DNA of 7,800 nt from an uncultured Eubacteriales bacterium (GTDB lineage: Bacteria > Bacillota > Clostridia > Lachnospirales > Lachnospiraceae), in NCBI GenBank assembly GCA_900321145.1, contig ONVB01000114.1, forward strand, positions 1-7,800, in the 5' to 3' direction. Positions 6,903 to 7,800 of the stretch are shown here, one piece after another (the stretch's first letter is position 1; each line of letters opens with the position of its first letter). The notes below the pieces were generated by a model, which was given only the letters and a program-made list of their open reading frames with translations, was not told the DNA's origin and searched no databases. A program made the position numbers and the translations under genes.

Positions 6903-6908
6903 ATTATA
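6903..6908 (-). promoter_or_regulatory. Candidate -10 box for the BI-1-like gene
   Basis: A perfect TATAAT on the minus strand lies 54 bases upstream of ATG 6848, in an 85-base AT-rich gap. The -35 is poor: TTCCGA (6928-6933) is the best match, with a long 19-base spacer. A second TATAAT at 6881-6886 has no acceptable -35. A five-base-pair hairpin ATGGC-ataaa-GCCAT lies between the two boxes. Confidence 0.35.
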
Positions 6909-6933
6909 TCTTATATTACGTTAAGAATCGGAA

Positions 6934-7374
6934 TCACTCCTCTGTCTTGTCATCCACGGAAGTATCCGCTAAAGCTTCCTCTTCCTCCGCTTCCCTATAA
7001 GGCTCATAACCTGCAAGCTCATCGAGCCTGTCTGCTATATCATGGTAGTAATCATGGAGCGACTTGGCCATAAGTCCCATGTTGAAGTTGGTTATATCCG
7101 CCTTCTCCTGAACCTCGACTACCGCACAGAAGGTGCATACCACAAATACCGCGAGTACCAGATCAAGGATAAAGCCCACTGTCGGCATCCAGCCTCCGGT
7201 GTAGCCGCCGTCGAAGATGAAAAAACAGGTCTTCGTGACCACATATACGATCATAAATATTACGGCAAGAAGCTCATACCATGAATCGGTAACCGAAAAC
7301 CGATGCACCTGCCTGTTCTTCTCGTATATATTCTCCGCCTCGGGCTTTACATCCTTTATGTCTTTTTCGTCCAT
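6934..7374 (-). CDS. Unknown two-helix membrane protein (146 aa) coupled to pyk
   Basis: I do not recognise a family. Residues 1-30 are charged and hydrophilic. Two hydrophobic helices follow at about 33-54 (WYELLAVIFMIVYVVTKTCFFI) and 64-86, joined by a short GGYTGGW turn. The region 87-120 looks amphipathic (SLHDYYHDIADRLDELAGY), and the tail is strongly acidic (EAEEEEALADTSVDDKTEE, 128-146). With a two-helix hairpin both ends would face the same side, probably the cytosol. The start is ATG 7374: AGGAGG lies 7 bases upstream, against only 4 for the adjacent in-frame GTG at 7377. That ribosome site overlaps the pyk stop codon, and only 11 bases separate the genes, so translational coupling to pyruvate kinase is likely. 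Real coding is supported by the clean ribosome site, the operon spacing and the ordered hydrophobicity pattern. No function can be assigned. Confidence 0.82.
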   Translation of the reverse strand: MDEKDIKDVKPEAENIYEKNRQVHRFSVTDSWYELLAVIFMIVYVVTKTCFFIFDGGYTGGWMPTVGFILDLVLAVFVVCTFCAVVEVQEKADITNFNMGLMAKSLHDYYHDIADRLDELAGYEPYREAEEEEALADTSVDDKTEE

Positions 7375-7381
7375 CACTAAA

Positions 7382-7387
7382 CCTCCT
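7382..7387 (-). promoter_or_regulatory. Ribosome binding site overlapping the pyk stop codon
   Basis: AGGAGG on the minus strand shares two bases with the TAG stop of pyk (7386-7388) and serves ATG 7374. This arrangement is typical of translational coupling within an operon. Confidence 0.75.
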
Positions 7388-7800
7388 ACACCACCTGAAC
7401 CTTAAGCATATTAGTGGTTCCCGTCACTCCGAGCGGTACGCCCGCACCGACTACCACGGTATCACCGCTCTTTAAGTGTCCCTTTTGCTTGGCTGCCTCA
7501 AGCGCATGGTCGAAGAGTCCGAATATCTCGTCCTTTTCTTCGAGGAGATACGGAACCACGCCCCAGGACATATTCAGCTTTCTGTAGGCCTTCTCGCTCG
7601 TGGTCCCTGCGATGATCGGGCAGGTAGGTCTGTACTTCGATACATTTCTTGCACTCATGCCCGACTTGGTTACCATGACTATCGCCTTTGCACCGAGATC
7701 CATGGCCATCATACATGCCGAGTGGCACACCGCATCCGTTACATCCGGGTTGGTCTTCCTGCCGTAGTTATGGAAGCGCTGCGCGTAATTGATGTCGTTC
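7386..7800 (-). CDS. pyk: Pyruvate kinase, C-terminal part only (5' end beyond window)
   Basis: Pyruvate kinase (EC 2.7.1.40) converts phosphoenolpyruvate and ADP to pyruvate and ATP in the last step of glycolysis. The frame is open to the right edge, so the visible 137 or so residues are the C-terminus of a longer gene. They form the family's alpha/beta C domain: NPDVTDAV, then DLGAKAIVMVTKSGMSARNVSKYRP, CPIIAGTTSEKAYRKL, MSWGV, and near the end SGDTVVVGAGVPLGVTGTTNMLKV. These match the usual C-terminal signature blocks closely. In other bacteria and eukaryotes this domain binds the allosteric effector, but effector identity cannot be read here. No extra C-terminal PEP-utiliser domain, present in some Bacillus enzymes, is attached: the protein stops shortly after NMLKVQVV. 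The catalytic barrel and its residues lie outside the window. Confidence 0.96.
   Translation of the reverse strand, partial: NDINYAQRFHNYGRKTNPDVTDAVCHSACMMAMDLGAKAIVMVTKSGMSARNVSKYRPTCPIIAGTTSEKAYRKLNMSWGVVPYLLEEKDEIFGLFDHALEAAKQKGHLKSGDTVVVGAGVPLGVTGTTNMLKVQVV

Noticed and set aside
1..7800. CRISPR array, tRNA/rRNA, phage or transposase genes, toxin-antitoxin or defence systems
   Set aside because: No regular spaced repeats, structured RNA genes or proteins of these families were recognised on either strand.

Overview
The window looks like a chromosomal housekeeping region of a Clostridia-type Firmicute, most likely a Lachnospiraceae-like gut or rumen anaerobe. Pointers are strong AGGAGG-type ribosome binding sites, moderate GC, a FeoB with a small Cys-rich partner, a roughly 660-residue transketolase, and c-di-GMP signalling fused to a FIST sensor. 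The taxonomic call is inference from gene style; there is no rRNA or marker gene to confirm it.

Layout: positions 1-1891 hold a plus-strand ferrous-iron uptake module, the 3' part of feoB (its 5' end lies outside the window) followed after 27 bases by a 55-residue Cys-rich membrane protein. A hairpin at 1936-1984 with U-rich tails on both strands ends this unit and also the converging minus-strand genes. From 1999 to the right edge every gene is on the minus strand. In transcription order they are the 3' end of pyk (pyruvate kinase), a 146-residue two-helix membrane protein of unknown function, a Bax-inhibitor-1/YccA family membrane protein with a Pro-Tyr-Gly-Gln-rich N-terminal tail, tkt (transketolase), and a FIST-GGDEF diguanylate cyclase.

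How the genes relate: pyk and the 146-residue gene are 11 bases apart and the ribosome binding site of the second overlaps the stop codon of the first, so they are probably one transcript. The BI-1 gene follows an 85-base gap with a TATAAT -10 candidate and probably has its own promoter. A 75-base imperfect inverted repeat resembling a miniature mobile or REP-type element fills most of the 102-base gap between the BI-1 gene and tkt. The FIST-GGDEF gene lies 98 bases (56 with the longest start) downstream of tkt with no convincing terminator between them, so it may be partly co-transcribed with a central-carbon gene.

I see no defence island, phage, CRISPR array, tRNA/rRNA or biosynthetic cluster. 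No wholly new system stands out. The points most worth a second look are the FIST-GGDEF protein with a degenerate inhibitory site, the inverted-repeat element against tkt, the unknown membrane protein coupled to pyk, and the low-complexity tail on the BI-1 protein.
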